Positions 52,659 to 61,474 of a stretch of DNA of 64,000 nt are shown one piece after another; position 1 is the first letter of the stretch; every line of letters starts with the position of its first letter. Where the stretch lies: assembly GCF_001424125.1 (NCBI RefSeq), contig NZ_LMQI01000001.1, positions 585,688 to 649,687 on the forward strand. The letters are read 5' to 3'. The notes below the pieces were generated by a model, which had not been told where the DNA came from, did not search any database, and saw only the letters and a list, made by a program, of their open reading frames with translations. The position numbers and the translations under genes are program-made. The stretch is from Cellulomonas sp. Leaf395 (GTDB lineage Bacteria; Actinomycetota; Actinomycetes; Actinomycetales; Cellulomonadaceae).

Positions 52659-53638
52659 CCGGGATCATCTCCTCGGACGGTGAGAAGCGCCTCGTGCTCC
52701 TGACGGGGCGGGCGCACCCCGACCTGGCCACCAGCGTCTCCAGCCATCTGGGTATCGACCTCCTGCCGACCACCACGTACGAGTTCGCCAACGGGGAGAT
52801 CTACACCCGGTTCGGGGAGTCCGTCCGGGGCGCCGACACCTTCGTGCTCCAGTCGCACTCGTCGCCCATCAACACGTGGATCATGGAGCAGCTGCTCATG
52901 GTCGACGCCCTCAAGCGGGCCTCCGCCAAGACGATCACCGTCGTCGCACCGTTCTACGGGTACGCCCGTCAGGACAAGAAGCACCGTGGGCGTGAGCCGA
53001 TCTCCGCGCGCCTCATGGCCGACCTGTTCAGGACGGCCGGCGCCGACCGTCTGATGAGCGTCGACCTGCACGCCGCGCAGATCCAGGGTTTCTTCGACGG
53101 TCCCGTCGACCACCTCTGGGCCATGCCGATCCTCACCGAGTACGTGCGCAGCCGCGTCGACACCTCCAACGTCACGGTCGTCTCGCCGGACGCCGGCCGC
53201 ATCCGCGTCGCCGAGCAGTGGGCCGCCAAGCTCGGCGGTGGGCCGCTGGCGTTCGTGCACAAGACGCGGGACATCCGCAGCCCCAACAAGACAGTCGCCA
53301 ACCGCGTCGTCGGTGACGTCGAGGGCCGCAGCTGCGTGCTCGTCGACGACCTCATCGACACCGCCGGCACCATCGCCGGCGCGGTGCGCGTCATCCTCGA
53401 GGCCGGCGCGAAGGACGTCATCGTCGCTGCGACGCACGGCGTCCTGTCCGACCCCGCGGTGGACCGCCTGCAGAACTGCGGCGCCCGCGAGGTCGTCATC
53501 ACGGACACCCTGCCCATCGCCGAGGACCGCCGCTTCCCGCAGCTCACCGTGCTCTCGATCGCGCCGCTGATCGCTCGGGCCATCCGCGAGGTCTTCGACG
53601 ACGGATCGGTGACGTCGCTCTTCGACGGTCAGGCCTGA
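52655..53638 (+). CDS. prs: Ribose-phosphate pyrophosphokinase
   Basis: A 327-residue PRPP synthase that moves pyrophosphate from ATP to ribose-5-phosphate for nucleotide, histidine and tryptophan synthesis and, in actinobacteria, decaprenyl-phosphoryl-arabinose. Motifs: FANGEIYTRFGESVRG, the flexible loop APFYGYARQDKKHRGREPIS with catalytic His/Lys/Arg, DLHAAQIQGFFDGPVDHL, and the PRPP-binding VLVDDLIDTAGTI. ATG at 52655 overlaps the glmU stop, so production is coupled. Conserved glmU-prs pair. Confidence 0.97.
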   Translation: MTGIISSDGEKRLVLLTGRAHPDLATSVSSHLGIDLLPTTTYEFANGEIYTRFGESVRGADTFVLQSHSSPINTWIMEQLLMVDALKRASAKTITVVAPFYGYARQDKKHRGREPISARLMADLFRTAGADRLMSVDLHAAQIQGFFDGPVDHLWAMPILTEYVRSRVDTSNVTVVSPDAGRIRVAEQWAAKLGGGPLAFVHKTRDIRSPNKTVANRVVGDVEGRSCVLVDDLIDTAGTIAGAVRVILEAGAKDVIVAATHGVLSDPAVDRLQNCGAREVVITDTLPIAEDRRFPQLTVLSIAPLIARAIREVFDDGSVTSLFDGQA

Positions 53639-53643
53639 GACCC

Positions 53644-54318
53644 ATGGATGGTCGCGACGACGAGGGAGTCCGTCGCCGCGGACCGCGCGGGGGCGTGACG
53701 GTCACCGGCTCCGGTGAGGCCGAGGCGGTGCCGGACGTCGCCATCGCCGACCTCGGCGCGGAAGCGAGGGCGGTGGACGCCGAGCGCGCGCTGGCAGAGG
53801 CGGGGGAGTGTCTCGACCGGATGCGTGCCGTCCTGCGCGACGCCGGTGTCGACGACCTCTCTCTGCGGACCACGCAGTCGAGCACCTGGACCGACAGCTC
53901 CGCGACCGGCTCGTCGCGCGTCGTGGCCAGGCTCGGTCTGCAGGTCACGCTGCGCGACGTCGCGGTGGCCGGGGACGTGGTCAGTGCAGCGGTGGTCGCG
54001 GGCGGTGAGCCAGCCAGAATGGACGGCATCCGCTTCGAGATCAGCGACCCCAGCGTGCCGCGTGCGCGCGCCCGTGCCGCCGCCTGGGCGGACGCCGTGG
54101 CCCGCGCCACGCAGTGGGCGGAGCTGGCCGGTCGCCAGCTGGGCGAGGTCCAGTGGGTGACCGAGGGCGGTGCCGACGCCGCGCCGCTGCGGATGGGCCG
54201 TGCGATGGGGGTCGCGAAGGCGATGTCCGTGCCCGTCGAGGCGGGTCAGCAGACGGTGTCCGCGGACGTCACCGTGCGGTGGGCGTGGTCTGACGACAGC
54301 ACCGACGGCTCGGCCTGA
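53644..54318 (+). CDS. SIMPL domain protein (DUF541)
   Basis: A 224-residue protein with the SIMPL fold: VTVTGSGEAEAVPDVAIADLG opens it and the C-terminal PVEAGQQTVSADVTVRWAW closes it; between are the long helix and DDLSLRTTQSSTW. Usually such proteins are exported, but no signal peptide is evident here and the N-terminus is polar and basic. Function of the family is poorly known (oxidative-stress related in some). Starts six bases after prs, probably the same transcript. Confidence 0.85.
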   Translation: MDGRDDEGVRRRGPRGGVTVTGSGEAEAVPDVAIADLGAEARAVDAERALAEAGECLDRMRAVLRDAGVDDLSLRTTQSSTWTDSSATGSSRVVARLGLQVTLRDVAVAGDVVSAAVVAGGEPARMDGIRFEISDPSVPRARARAAAWADAVARATQWAELAGRQLGEVQWVTEGGADAAPLRMGRAMGVAKAMSVPVEAGQQTVSADVTVRWAWSDDSTDGSA

Positions 54319-54350
54319 CCGGCGGGTTGGGTTCCACGCGCTCGCTCGGG

Positions 54351-54578
54351 TAGGCTCTCCAGGTTGCCTCGGCGAGGGACGAAGGACGGTCGACGAAGTT
54401 CCACGACCACCTGCGCTCCGTGATCGACTGGGCGAGCGCCTCCGCGTGCCCGTCCTCCGTCCCGCGTCGAGGCCACCACACCTGTCTAGATCCGCGTCGC
54501 CGGCGTCCGCCGCGCACGCCACGCCATCACACCGCCACGTCAGCGACACTGCGCCGACGTCAGCACTGGGGAGTACAC
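54351..54578 (+). promoter_or_regulatory. Promoter and long structured leader of rplY
   Basis: TTGGGT (54327-54332), 18 bases and TAGGCT (54351-54356) form a plausible promoter, giving a leader of about 215 bases. GGGACGAAGGACGG (54376-54389) can pair with CCGTCCTCCGTCCC (54450-54463) through 13 bases with small bulges. Long leaders before ribosomal-protein genes often bind the protein itself. Confidence 0.5.
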
Positions 54579-55208
54579 GTGTCCGAGGTCAAGCTTGTCG
54601 CCACCACCCGCACGGAGTTCGGCAAGGGCGCCGCGCGCCGTCTGCGCCGCGCCGACCAGGTCCCCGCCGTCCTCTACGGGCACGGCTCGGACCCGCTGCA
54701 CGTCGCCCTGCCGGGCCACGCGACGATGCTCGCCGTGAAGCAGGCCAACGCGCTGTTCTCCATCGAGCTCGACGGCAAGACGACGCTGGCGATCACGAAG
54801 GACGTCCAGCGCGACGTCGTCAAGAACACCATCGAGCACGTCGACCTGCTCATCGTCACCAAGGGCGAGAAGGTCTCCGTCGACGTGCCCGTGACGGTCG
54901 TCGGTGAGTCCGCGCCCGGCACCATCCACGTCGTCGAGACGCAGACGCTGTCCCTCGAGGCCGAGGCGACGCACCTGCCCACCGAGGTCGAGGTCTCCAT
55001 CGAGGGCCTCGAGGGCGGTTCGTCCGTCAGCGCCGGCGAGGTCACCCTGCCCACGGGGTCCGTCCTGCTGTCCGACCCCGAGCTCACGGTCGTCTCCGTC
55101 TCCGTGCCGCACGCCTCCGCCGAGGACGTCGCCGCCGAGGCCGCCGCCGCCGAGCTCGCCGCGTCGCAGTCGGCCGCGTCCGCGGCCGCCGCTGAGTCCG
55201 AGGGCTGA
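54579..55208 (+). CDS. rplY: 50S ribosomal protein L25/general stress protein Ctc
   Basis: A 209-residue CTC-type L25 that binds 5S rRNA. The N-terminal L25 domain has TRTEFGKGAARRLRRADQVP, AVLYGHGSDPLHVAL and NTIEHVDLL; the C-terminal TL5 beta domain has VEVSIEGLEGG and LPTGSVLLSDP. An Ala/Ser-rich tail follows. GTG at 54579 stands five bases after GGGGAG. Preceded by a long leader and followed by pth, the usual rplY-pth pair. Confidence 0.96.
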   Translation: MSEVKLVATTRTEFGKGAARRLRRADQVPAVLYGHGSDPLHVALPGHATMLAVKQANALFSIELDGKTTLAITKDVQRDVVKNTIEHVDLLIVTKGEKVSVDVPVTVVGESAPGTIHVVETQTLSLEAEATHLPTEVEVSIEGLEGGSSVSAGEVTLPTGSVLLSDPELTVVSVSVPHASAEDVAAEAAAAELAASQSAASAAAAESEG

Positions 55209-55312
55209 GCCGGAGCGCAGCTCGGGGTGAGGGTCGCGGAGCGGCACTCGCCGTGAGTGGAGCGCAGGCTCGGCCCGACCACAGGTCCGAGGGCTGAGCC
55301 TGATCCCACACC

Positions 55313-55350
55313 ACGACGCCCGGACCGTTCCTGACGGTGCCGGGCGTCGT
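55313..55350 (+). terminator. Hairpin between rplY and pth
   Basis: ACGACGCCCGG with accgt (55313-55328) pairs with the inverted copy at 55334-55350 around a five-base loop, with one bulged base. Transcription of pth may need its own start or read-through. Confidence 0.75.
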
Positions 55351-55383
55351 CGTACCCGCGCGTTCCCCTAGGAGGAGATCCCG

Positions 55384-56004
55384 ATGAGCGACGGACCCTG
55401 GCTGGTCGTCGGGCTCGGCAACCCCGGCCCGCAGTACGCCGGCAACCGTCACAACGTCGGTCAGATGGTGCTGGACGAGCTGGCGCGGCGCACCGGCTCG
55501 ACGTTCGGCGCCCGGGCGTCGGGGCTGCTCTCGCGCCGGCCGCAGGCGGCGGTCGCGGAGGCGCGGCTCGGGGTGCTGCCCGGTGGTGCGCCGGGCCCGC
55601 GGGTGGTGCTGGCGAAGCCCACCACGTACATGAACGTCTCGGGCGGCCCGGTGGCGGCGCTCGCGAAGTACTACGGCGTCCCACCCGAGCGGACGGTGCT
55701 GGTGCACGACGAGCTCGACATCCCGTTCGCGGACGTCCGGCTCAAGAAGGGTGGCGGCGAGGGCGGTCACAACGGACTGCGGGATACCACCAAGGCGCTG
55801 GGGACGAAGGACTACGTCCGGGTCCGCGTGGGCGTCGGCCGTCCTCCCGGTCGCATGGACCCGGCGGACTACGTCCTGCGTGATTTCGCGAGGAACGAGC
55901 AGAAAGACCTGCCGTGGCTCCTGGACTCCGCGGCCGACGCCGTGGAGCTGGTGCTCCTCGAGGGCCTCGAAGCCGCGCAGCTGAGGTTTCACACCAAGGG
56001 GTGA
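55384..56004 (+). CDS. pth: Peptidyl-tRNA hydrolase
   Basis: A 206-residue enzyme that frees tRNA from prematurely released peptidyl-tRNA. Conserved sites: [20 protein letters not shown] with the catalytic His and Asn, [33 protein letters not shown] and [17 protein letters not shown] at 55384 follows TAGGAGGAG. Last gene of the conserved glmU-prs-rplY-pth block before the exopolysaccharide cluster. Confidence 0.97.
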   Translation: MSDGPWLVVGLGNPGPQYAGNRHNVGQMVLDELARRTGSTFGARASGLLSRRPQAAVAEARLGVLPGGAPGPRVVLAKPTTYMNVSGGPVAALAKYYGVPPERTVLVHDELDIPFADVRLKKGGGEGGHNGLRDTTKALGTKDYVRVRVGVGRPPGRMDPADYVLRDFARNEQKDLPWLLDSAADAVELVLLEGLEAAQLRFHTKG

Positions 56005-56120
56005 GCCACGTCCCCCACCTGCGCCAGCATCGGGTGAAACCGGACAGAAGGTGATGAACTACGCGATTGACACGTATAGCCTCACTCCCATTCCACTTGG
56101 TGAAACGGGGGTGTGGGGCT

Positions 56121-57644
56121 GTGGCTGCGGAGATCGTCGACAACCTGGGCCTCGCCCTCGGCGAGCGTCGTGGTCGGGGTCTCGGGCAGCGCCGTTCCTG
56201 GGCGTCGGCGGAGCCGTTCGAGCGTCGCGCCACCCCGTTCAACTCGGCTGACGCGGTCGCCGGGTCGTGGCGCCAGAGCGTGCACACCTACCGCGTGCAT
56301 GCCGTGCTGCTGGACCTCGTCGCCATCCTGGTCGTCGCGACGCCGGTGATGGTCGGGCTGTACACGCCCGCGGGGCAGACCGCGCTGATGATCGCCGGTG
56401 CCACGCTCGGGTTCATCGCCCTCGTCGCGATCCTGCACGGCTACGACGACGCCGTGCTCGGCCGGTCGGCCGCCGAGACGCGGGTGCTCGTCCGTGCCGG
56501 TCTGGTCAGCGTCGTCGTCCTGGTCCTGGCCAGCTACGCGTTGAAGGCCGAGGTCTCCCGGTTTCTCGTCTTCATCGTCGTCCCCGCCGCCGCCCTCCTC
56601 GCGGTCACGGCGCGGCTCATCCTGCGCCGCTCGCTCACGTCCGCCCGGATGCACGGCCACGCCATGATGCGCACGCTCGTCGTGGGCCAGCCCGGACCGG
56701 TGGCGAGCGTCGTGGGTGACCTCGCGGTCGACCCGGGGCACGGTTACAGCGTCGTCGGGGTGTGCCTGCCGAGCGTCGACGAGCAGCAGGTCGTCGCCGG
56801 CGCTCCGATGATCGGCGCCGTGTGCGACATCCCGCAGGTGGTCGTCGACCGCTCGGTGGACGTCGTCGTCGTCGCCGGCTCGTACATCAGCGGCAACGGT
56901 CTGCGGCGCCTGTCGTGGGCGCTGGACCGGGCGGGCGCGCAGCTCATCATGGCGACCGACCTCGAGGACATCGCGGCACCGCGCCTGACGATGCGCCCCA
57001 CGGGCGGCCTCTCGCTGCTCGAGGTGGAGGTGGGTGCGTCCCGCGGCCGGATGGTGGCCAAGACCGCGCTCGACCGGGCGCTGGGCGGTCTGATCCTGCT
57101 GGTCGCGCTGCCCGTGATCGCCATCGCGGCGCTGGCTGTGCGCCTGACGTCGCCGGGGCCGGCGTTCTTCAGGCAGACCCGCATCGGGGTGGACGGCCGC
57201 GAGTTCACCATGTGGAAGCTGCGCACGATGTACGTGGACGCGGACAAGCGTCGCGCGGAGCTCTTGAGCTCGAGCGAGGGCAACGCGATCCTGTTCAAGA
57301 TGCGTCACGACCCACGAGTCACGTCCGTGGGTCGCGTGCTGCGCAAGTACTCGCTCGACGAGCTCCCGCAGCTGTTCAACGTGGTCCGTGGCGACATGTC
57401 CCTCGTCGGACCGCGTCCCCCGCTCGCGGAGGAGGTGGCCGCCTACGCGGACGCCGTCCAGCGGCGCCTCCGGGTCCGGCCGGGCCTGACCGGCCTCTGG
57501 CAGGTCTCCGGACGGTCCGACCTGTCCTGGGAGGAGTCGGTGAAGCTCGATCTGCGCTACGTCGACAACTGGTCCGTGACGATGGACCTCCTCATCCTCT
57601 GGAAGACCTTCAGAGCAGTGCTGCGACCCAGCGGTGCCTACTGA
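56121..57644 (+). CDS. Polyprenyl glycosylphosphotransferase (initiating sugar transferase)
   Basis: First enzyme of the exopolysaccharide operon, 507 residues: it loads a sugar-1-phosphate onto undecaprenyl phosphate. About four N-terminal membrane helices, a Rossmann-like CoA-binding domain (LVVGQPGPVASVV), a fifth helix (LGGLILLVALPVIAIAALAV) and the catalytic domain with FRQTRIGVDGREFTMWKLRTM, KYSLDELPQLFNVVRGDMSLVGPRP and LRVRPGLTGLWQVSGRSDLSWEE. GTG at 56121 is used since GTGTGGGG precedes it; the TTG further upstream is more likely part of a TTGACA -35 at 56067. Genes behind it overlap or abut in one operon. Confidence 0.9.
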   Translation: MAAEIVDNLGLALGERRGRGLGQRRSWASAEPFERRATPFNSADAVAGSWRQSVHTYRVHAVLLDLVAILVVATPVMVGLYTPAGQTALMIAGATLGFIALVAILHGYDDAVLGRSAAETRVLVRAGLVSVVVLVLASYALKAEVSRFLVFIVVPAAALLAVTARLILRRSLTSARMHGHAMMRTLVVGQPGPVASVVGDLAVDPGHGYSVVGVCLPSVDEQQVVAGAPMIGAVCDIPQVVVDRSVDVVVVAGSYISGNGLRRLSWALDRAGAQLIMATDLEDIAAPRLTMRPTGGLSLLEVEVGASRGRMVAKTALDRALGGLILLVALPVIAIAALAVRLTSPGPAFFRQTRIGVDGREFTMWKLRTMYVDADKRRAELLSSSEGNAILFKMRHDPRVTSVGRVLRKYSLDELPQLFNVVRGDMSLVGPRPPLAEEVAAYADAVQRRLRVRPGLTGLWQVSGRSDLSWEESVKLDLRYVDNWSVTMDLLILWKTFRAVLRPSGAY

Positions 57645-57696
57645 CCTATCGACCGCGACCGCGGCACCGACCACATTCTTGGACCTGGAGGAGCTC

Positions 57697-58911
57697 GTGA
57701 CCGAGACCCGGCCGGACATCTCGTTCCTGGAGAATGACGAGCCCGACCCTGTACGGGCGACCCCTCCGGACGTGGTCGACCGTCTCGTGGTCCACCAGAT
57801 CGACCTGGCGCGCCAGTCGCCCGGCGGGATCGAGACCTGCATCCGTGGGTTGGTCCGGCACGCGCCCGCCGACGTGACGTTCGCGATCGTCGGGGTGGAC
57901 GCCGGCGGGCTGGTCGAGGGCCGGCAGCTGGGCCGGTGGGAGCAGCACCGCGTGGGTGACCGGCTGGTCTGGTTCCTGCCCGTGGTCCGGCTCGACCCGG
58001 GTGACCAGCGTCGACGCGTCCCGCACTCCGTCCGGCTCGCCGCGGGTCTGGTTCGCTACCGCGGCGCGCTGCCCGCGAGCGGCGTCGTGCAGGCTCACCG
58101 CGCGGACGTCGCCGCGGTCGCCGCGCGGGTGCTCGGCCGGCCTCTCGCCTACTTCGTGCACACGCAGGAGCATGGGCTCACCGGTGCCACGTCGGACTCG
58201 TTCTGGCGCAGGGCGGGCGGCGTCCACGCCCGTCTCGAGCACGGCCTGCTCAAGAACGCGCAGTCCGTGGTCGTGTTCAACCCCGACTTCGCCGAGACCG
58301 CCCGCACCATCAACCCGGACGCGATGTTCTCGCCGACCTGGTTCGACCCCACGCTCGTCCGGTACCGCGCCCAGGCGCTGCACCCGCAACGGATCATCTG
58401 GGTCGGGCGGCTCGAGCAGCCCAAGGACCCCGCCCTCGCCATCGAGGCGTTCCGCCGGCTGCGGGAGTCCGCGCCCGACGAGGACTGGACCCTCGACGTC
58501 GTCGGCACCGGCACCCAGCTGCCCGAGCTGGAGCGCGCCGTCGCGGCGCTCCCGCCGGTGGTGGGGGAGCGCGTCCGGCTCCTGGGCCGGCTCGCACCGG
58601 AGGACGTCGCGGCGGCCATGTCTGACGCCGGGGTCTTCCTCATGACGTCGCACCCCGGCTACGAGGGGTTCCCCCGCGTGCTCGTCGAGGCCTTGGCCTC
58701 GGGGCTTCCGGCCGTCGTGACGGACGGCTCGGACACCGGGTCGCTCGTGCGTCCGGGACACAACGGCTTCGTCGTCACCGAGAGGAACCCCGATGACCTT
58801 GCTCACGCCATCAGCGAGGCCAGCGTCCTCCACCGCAGTGCTGCCAGAGACACCGCGTCCGTCTACGCCGCCCCGCGGCTCGTCGCGAGGATCGTCGGTG
58901 CCCCAGGGTGA
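57697..58911 (+). CDS. Glycosyltransferase family 1/4
   Basis: A 404-residue GT-B enzyme that would add a sugar to the lipid-linked repeat unit. The N-terminal domain has the ligand loop ARQSPGGIETCIRGLV; the C-terminal GT1 domain has IIWVGRLEQPKDPALAIEAF, LDVVGTGTQLPELE and the EX7E region PGYEGFPRVLVEALASGLP. GTG at 57697 has GGAGG five bases upstream; an earlier GTG at 57634 overlaps the previous gene and is possible. Overlaps the next gene by 14 bases. Confidence 0.9.
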   Translation: MTETRPDISFLENDEPDPVRATPPDVVDRLVVHQIDLARQSPGGIETCIRGLVRHAPADVTFAIVGVDAGGLVEGRQLGRWEQHRVGDRLVWFLPVVRLDPGDQRRRVPHSVRLAAGLVRYRGALPASGVVQAHRADVAAVAARVLGRPLAYFVHTQEHGLTGATSDSFWRRAGGVHARLEHGLLKNAQSVVVFNPDFAETARTINPDAMFSPTWFDPTLVRYRAQALHPQRIIWVGRLEQPKDPALAIEAFRRLRESAPDEDWTLDVVGTGTQLPELERAVAALPPVVGERVRLLGRLAPEDVAAAMSDAGVFLMTSHPGYEGFPRVLVEALASGLPAVVTDGSDTGSLVRPGHNGFVVTERNPDDLAHAISEASVLHRSAARDTASVYAAPRLVARIVGAPG

Positions 58912-59695
58912 GCGCTCGAAGGTCACAGTGCACGTCTCCCGCTCGGGTGAGGTCACGCTGGCGGGTCGACCCCTGTTCGTCGGGGACGCGGACGCGCTGA
59001 TCGCGCGGATCGGCCGGCTCCTGCCCGCGGACGAGGTGTACTCCATCGTCACGCCCAACGTGGACCAGACCATCGGCATCGAGCACGACTCGGCGCTGCA
59101 CGTCGCGTACGACGAGGCCGAGCTCCGGATCGCCGACGGCACCCCGCTCGTGGTGCTCGCACGGATGCTCGGGGCCCACGGCCTCCAGCGACTGACGGGT
59201 GCGGACCTCCTGCCGATCGCCGCGGAGATGGCGAGCCGTCGCGGCTGGCGCATCGCGCTCACCGGCGGTGCCCCGAGCGTGGCCGAGCTCGCCGCGCAGC
59301 ACCTGCGGGACCAGTACGGCGCGGACGTCGTGGCGATCCCGTTCCCCAAGATCGCGGACGTGGGCGACGCGGAGTCGGCGCAGGTGATCGCGGACCTGCA
59401 CGAGGCCATGGCCGACATCGTCTTCGTCTGCCTGGGGTCGCCCAAGCAGGACGTCTGGGTGTCCCACTGGCGCGAGAAGCTGCCGCCGGGGGTCTACGTG
59501 GGAGCGGGTGCAGCCGTCGACTTCGTCGCTGGGACCAAGCGCCGCGCACCGGTTGTCGTCCAGAAGATCGGCGCGGAGTGGCTGTTCCGGATGGCTCAGG
59601 AGCCGCGCCGGCTCGCCGGCAGGTATCTGGTGCGCGGCCCGCACTTCCTCAATGTCGTCGCCCGATCGTTCGCCCACAGAAAGGATCGGCCATGA
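58898..59695 (+). CDS. WecB/TagA/CpsF-family glycosyltransferase (GT26)
   Basis: A 265-residue enzyme of the N-acetylmannosaminyltransferase family. Motifs: VTPNVDQTIGIEHD near the N-terminus with the conserved Asn, ADGTPLVVLARMLGA, LTGADLLPIA, and VCLGSPKQDVWVSHW; C-terminal GAAVDFVAGTKRRAP and EWLFRMAQEPRRL are typical. It likely adds a ManNAc-type or related sugar to the carrier lipid. GTG at 58898 (GAGG upstream) or GTG at 58928. Overlaps the next gene by ATGA. Confidence 0.92.
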   Translation: MPQGERSKVTVHVSRSGEVTLAGRPLFVGDADALIARIGRLLPADEVYSIVTPNVDQTIGIEHDSALHVAYDEAELRIADGTPLVVLARMLGAHGLQRLTGADLLPIAAEMASRRGWRIALTGGAPSVAELAAQHLRDQYGADVVAIPFPKIADVGDAESAQVIADLHEAMADIVFVCLGSPKQDVWVSHWREKLPPGVYVGAGAAVDFVAGTKRRAPVVVQKIGAEWLFRMAQEPRRLAGRYLVRGPHFLNVVARSFAHRKDRP

Positions 59696-60633
59696 GGGCA
59701 CTGGTCACGGGGGCCGCGGGGTTCATCGGGAGCACGCTCAGCGCACGCCTGCTCGCGGACGGGTGGGACGTGACGGGGATCGACGCCCTGACGCCCTACT
59801 ACGACCCCGCCCTCAAGCGCGCGAACCTCGCCCGGCTCGGGGGTGCCTTCACATTCGTCCAGGACGACCTGCGCACCGCCGACCTGGACGCCCTGCTAGA
59901 CGGCGTCGACGTCGTGTTCCACGAGGCCGGCCAGCCCGGCGTCCGCGCCAGCTGGGGTGACGAGTTCGGGGTGTACCTCGATGCCAACGTCGCGGCCACG
60001 CAGGCCCTGCTCGAGGCTGCCAAGCGCGCGTCGGGTCTCCAGCGTCTGGTCTACGCGTCGTCCTCGTCGGTGTACGGCGACGCCACCCGGTTCCCCGTGC
60101 TCGAGTCGGACCTGCCGCAGCCGGTGAGCCCGTACGGGGTGACCAAGCTGGCGGCCGAGCACCTGTGCTCCCTGTACGCGTCCAACTTCGGCGTGCCGAC
60201 GGCGTCGCTGCGGTACTTCACGGTCTTCGGGCCGCGCCAGCGTCCCGACATGGCGTTCACCCGGTTCCTCACGGCGGTCCGCGACGACCGTCCGATCACC
60301 CTGTACGGCACGGGCGAGCAGATCCGTGACTTCACGTACGTCGACGACGTGGTCGAGGCCAACGTGCTCGCGGCCACCGAGACCCTCCCCGCGGGCAGCG
60401 TGCTCAACATCGCGGGCGGAACCAACGTCACCGTCAACGAGGTGCTGCAGGTCATCCACTCGGTCACGGGCCGGGAGGTCAGGGTCGAGCGTCATCCGAC
60501 GGTCGACGGCGACGCCTGGCGCACGGGCGGAGACGCCTCGATGGCACGGGACCTGCTCGGGTGGAAGCCGAAGGTCAGCGTCGAGGAGGGGCTCGCCCGC
60601 CAGTGGGAGTACATCGGGGCCGGTGGTGGCTGA
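59692..60633 (+). CDS. NAD-dependent epimerase/dehydratase (UDP-sugar 4-epimerase type)
   Basis: A 313-residue extended SDR. NAD site ALVTGAAGFIGSTLSARLL, catalytic SSSSVYG and YGVTKLAAEH (Tyr-x3-Lys), substrate region RYFTVFGPRQRPDMAFTRF. The sequence style is that of UDP-glucuronate/UDP-glucose 4-epimerases; exact product uncertain. It would supply an activated sugar for this cluster. Starts inside the previous stop (ATGA). Confidence 0.92.
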   Translation: MRALVTGAAGFIGSTLSARLLADGWDVTGIDALTPYYDPALKRANLARLGGAFTFVQDDLRTADLDALLDGVDVVFHEAGQPGVRASWGDEFGVYLDANVAATQALLEAAKRASGLQRLVYASSSSVYGDATRFPVLESDLPQPVSPYGVTKLAAEHLCSLYASNFGVPTASLRYFTVFGPRQRPDMAFTRFLTAVRDDRPITLYGTGEQIRDFTYVDDVVEANVLAATETLPAGSVLNIAGGTNVTVNEVLQVIHSVTGREVRVERHPTVDGDAWRTGGDASMARDLLGWKPKVSVEEGLARQWEYIGAGGG

Positions 60634-61474
60634 CGTCACCTGCGTGATCCCGACCCACGGCCGCGATCCCCTGCTTGCCGAGGCCGTGGCGTCCGTGCTC
60701 GGGCAGGACCTCGGGACGGACGTCCGGCTGGCCGGCGTCGTCGTGAGCGACGACCTGGGCTCGGCGGCCACGCAGGCGCTCGTCGCGAGCCTCGACGCCG
60801 CCTCGGACGTGCCTGTGCGGTACCTGGACTCGTCGGGACCGCAGGCCGGCACCGCGGGGGCCTCCCGCAACGCGGGGACCGTGCTGGTGCAGACGGAGGT
60901 CGTGGCGTTCCTCGACGACGACGACCTGTGGTCGCCCGGCTTCCTGCGCAGCACGGTCACCGCCCTGCAGGACGGCGGTCACGATTTCGCGGTCGCCTGG
61001 ACGGCCGCCGACGAGCCCGGCTACCGGATGGCCAGGATCGAGCCGGGGCTCGCCGCCAAGGACGTCGTCGCCCGAAACCCGGGCTTCGTCGGTTCCAACT
61101 TCGTCATGCGCACCGCGGCGTTCCGGCGCCTCGGCGGGTTCGACCCCGTGCTGCCCGTCTCCAACGACAAGGACCTCCTGGTGCGTGCCCTGTCGGCGGG
61201 GCTCACGTACGCAGTGGTGCCCGAGGTGCTGGTGACCAACCGTGTCCACGGTCAGGGCCAGCTGACGGACAAGACCCAGCGCCGCCTCGACGGCATCCGG
61301 CTCTACGCGCGCAAGCACGAGGACCTGCTCACCCGGCGCGACCGCCGCTACCTGCGTGGTCAGGCCGCTGACGTCCGTCGCGTGGTCGGCCGCAGCGCCC
61401 CTGTCCGGTGGTGGTCGACGGTCACGGTGGCGGGGCACCGCGCGGTGCGCGTCCTGCTCGGGGAGAGCAGGTGA
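60623..61474 (+). CDS. Glycosyltransferase family 2
   Basis: A 283-residue GT-A enzyme: VTCVIPTHGRDPLLAEAVASV at the N-terminus, SGPQAGTAGASRNAG, the metal motif FLDDDDLWSPGFL, and the acceptor region GFVGSNFVMRTAAFRRLGGFDP. Adds a sugar from a nucleotide donor; identity unknown. Two adjacent GTG codons at 60623 and 60626 overlap the epimerase stop. Overlaps the next gene by GTGA. Confidence 0.9.
   Translation: MVADVTCVIPTHGRDPLLAEAVASVLGQDLGTDVRLAGVVVSDDLGSAATQALVASLDAASDVPVRYLDSSGPQAGTAGASRNAGTVLVQTEVVAFLDDDDLWSPGFLRSTVTALQDGGHDFAVAWTAADEPGYRMARIEPGLAAKDVVARNPGFVGSNFVMRTAAFRRLGGFDPVLPVSNDKDLLVRALSAGLTYAVVPEVLVTNRVHGQGQLTDKTQRRLDGIRLYARKHEDLLTRRDRRYLRGQAADVRRVVGRSAPVRWWSTVTVAGHRAVRVLLGESR

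Noticed and set aside
56067-56120. TTG at 56067 as the start of the initiating sugar transferase
   Set aside because: TTGACA there looks like a -35 element, and the 18 extra residues do not resemble the family N-terminus; the GTG at 56121 is preferred.
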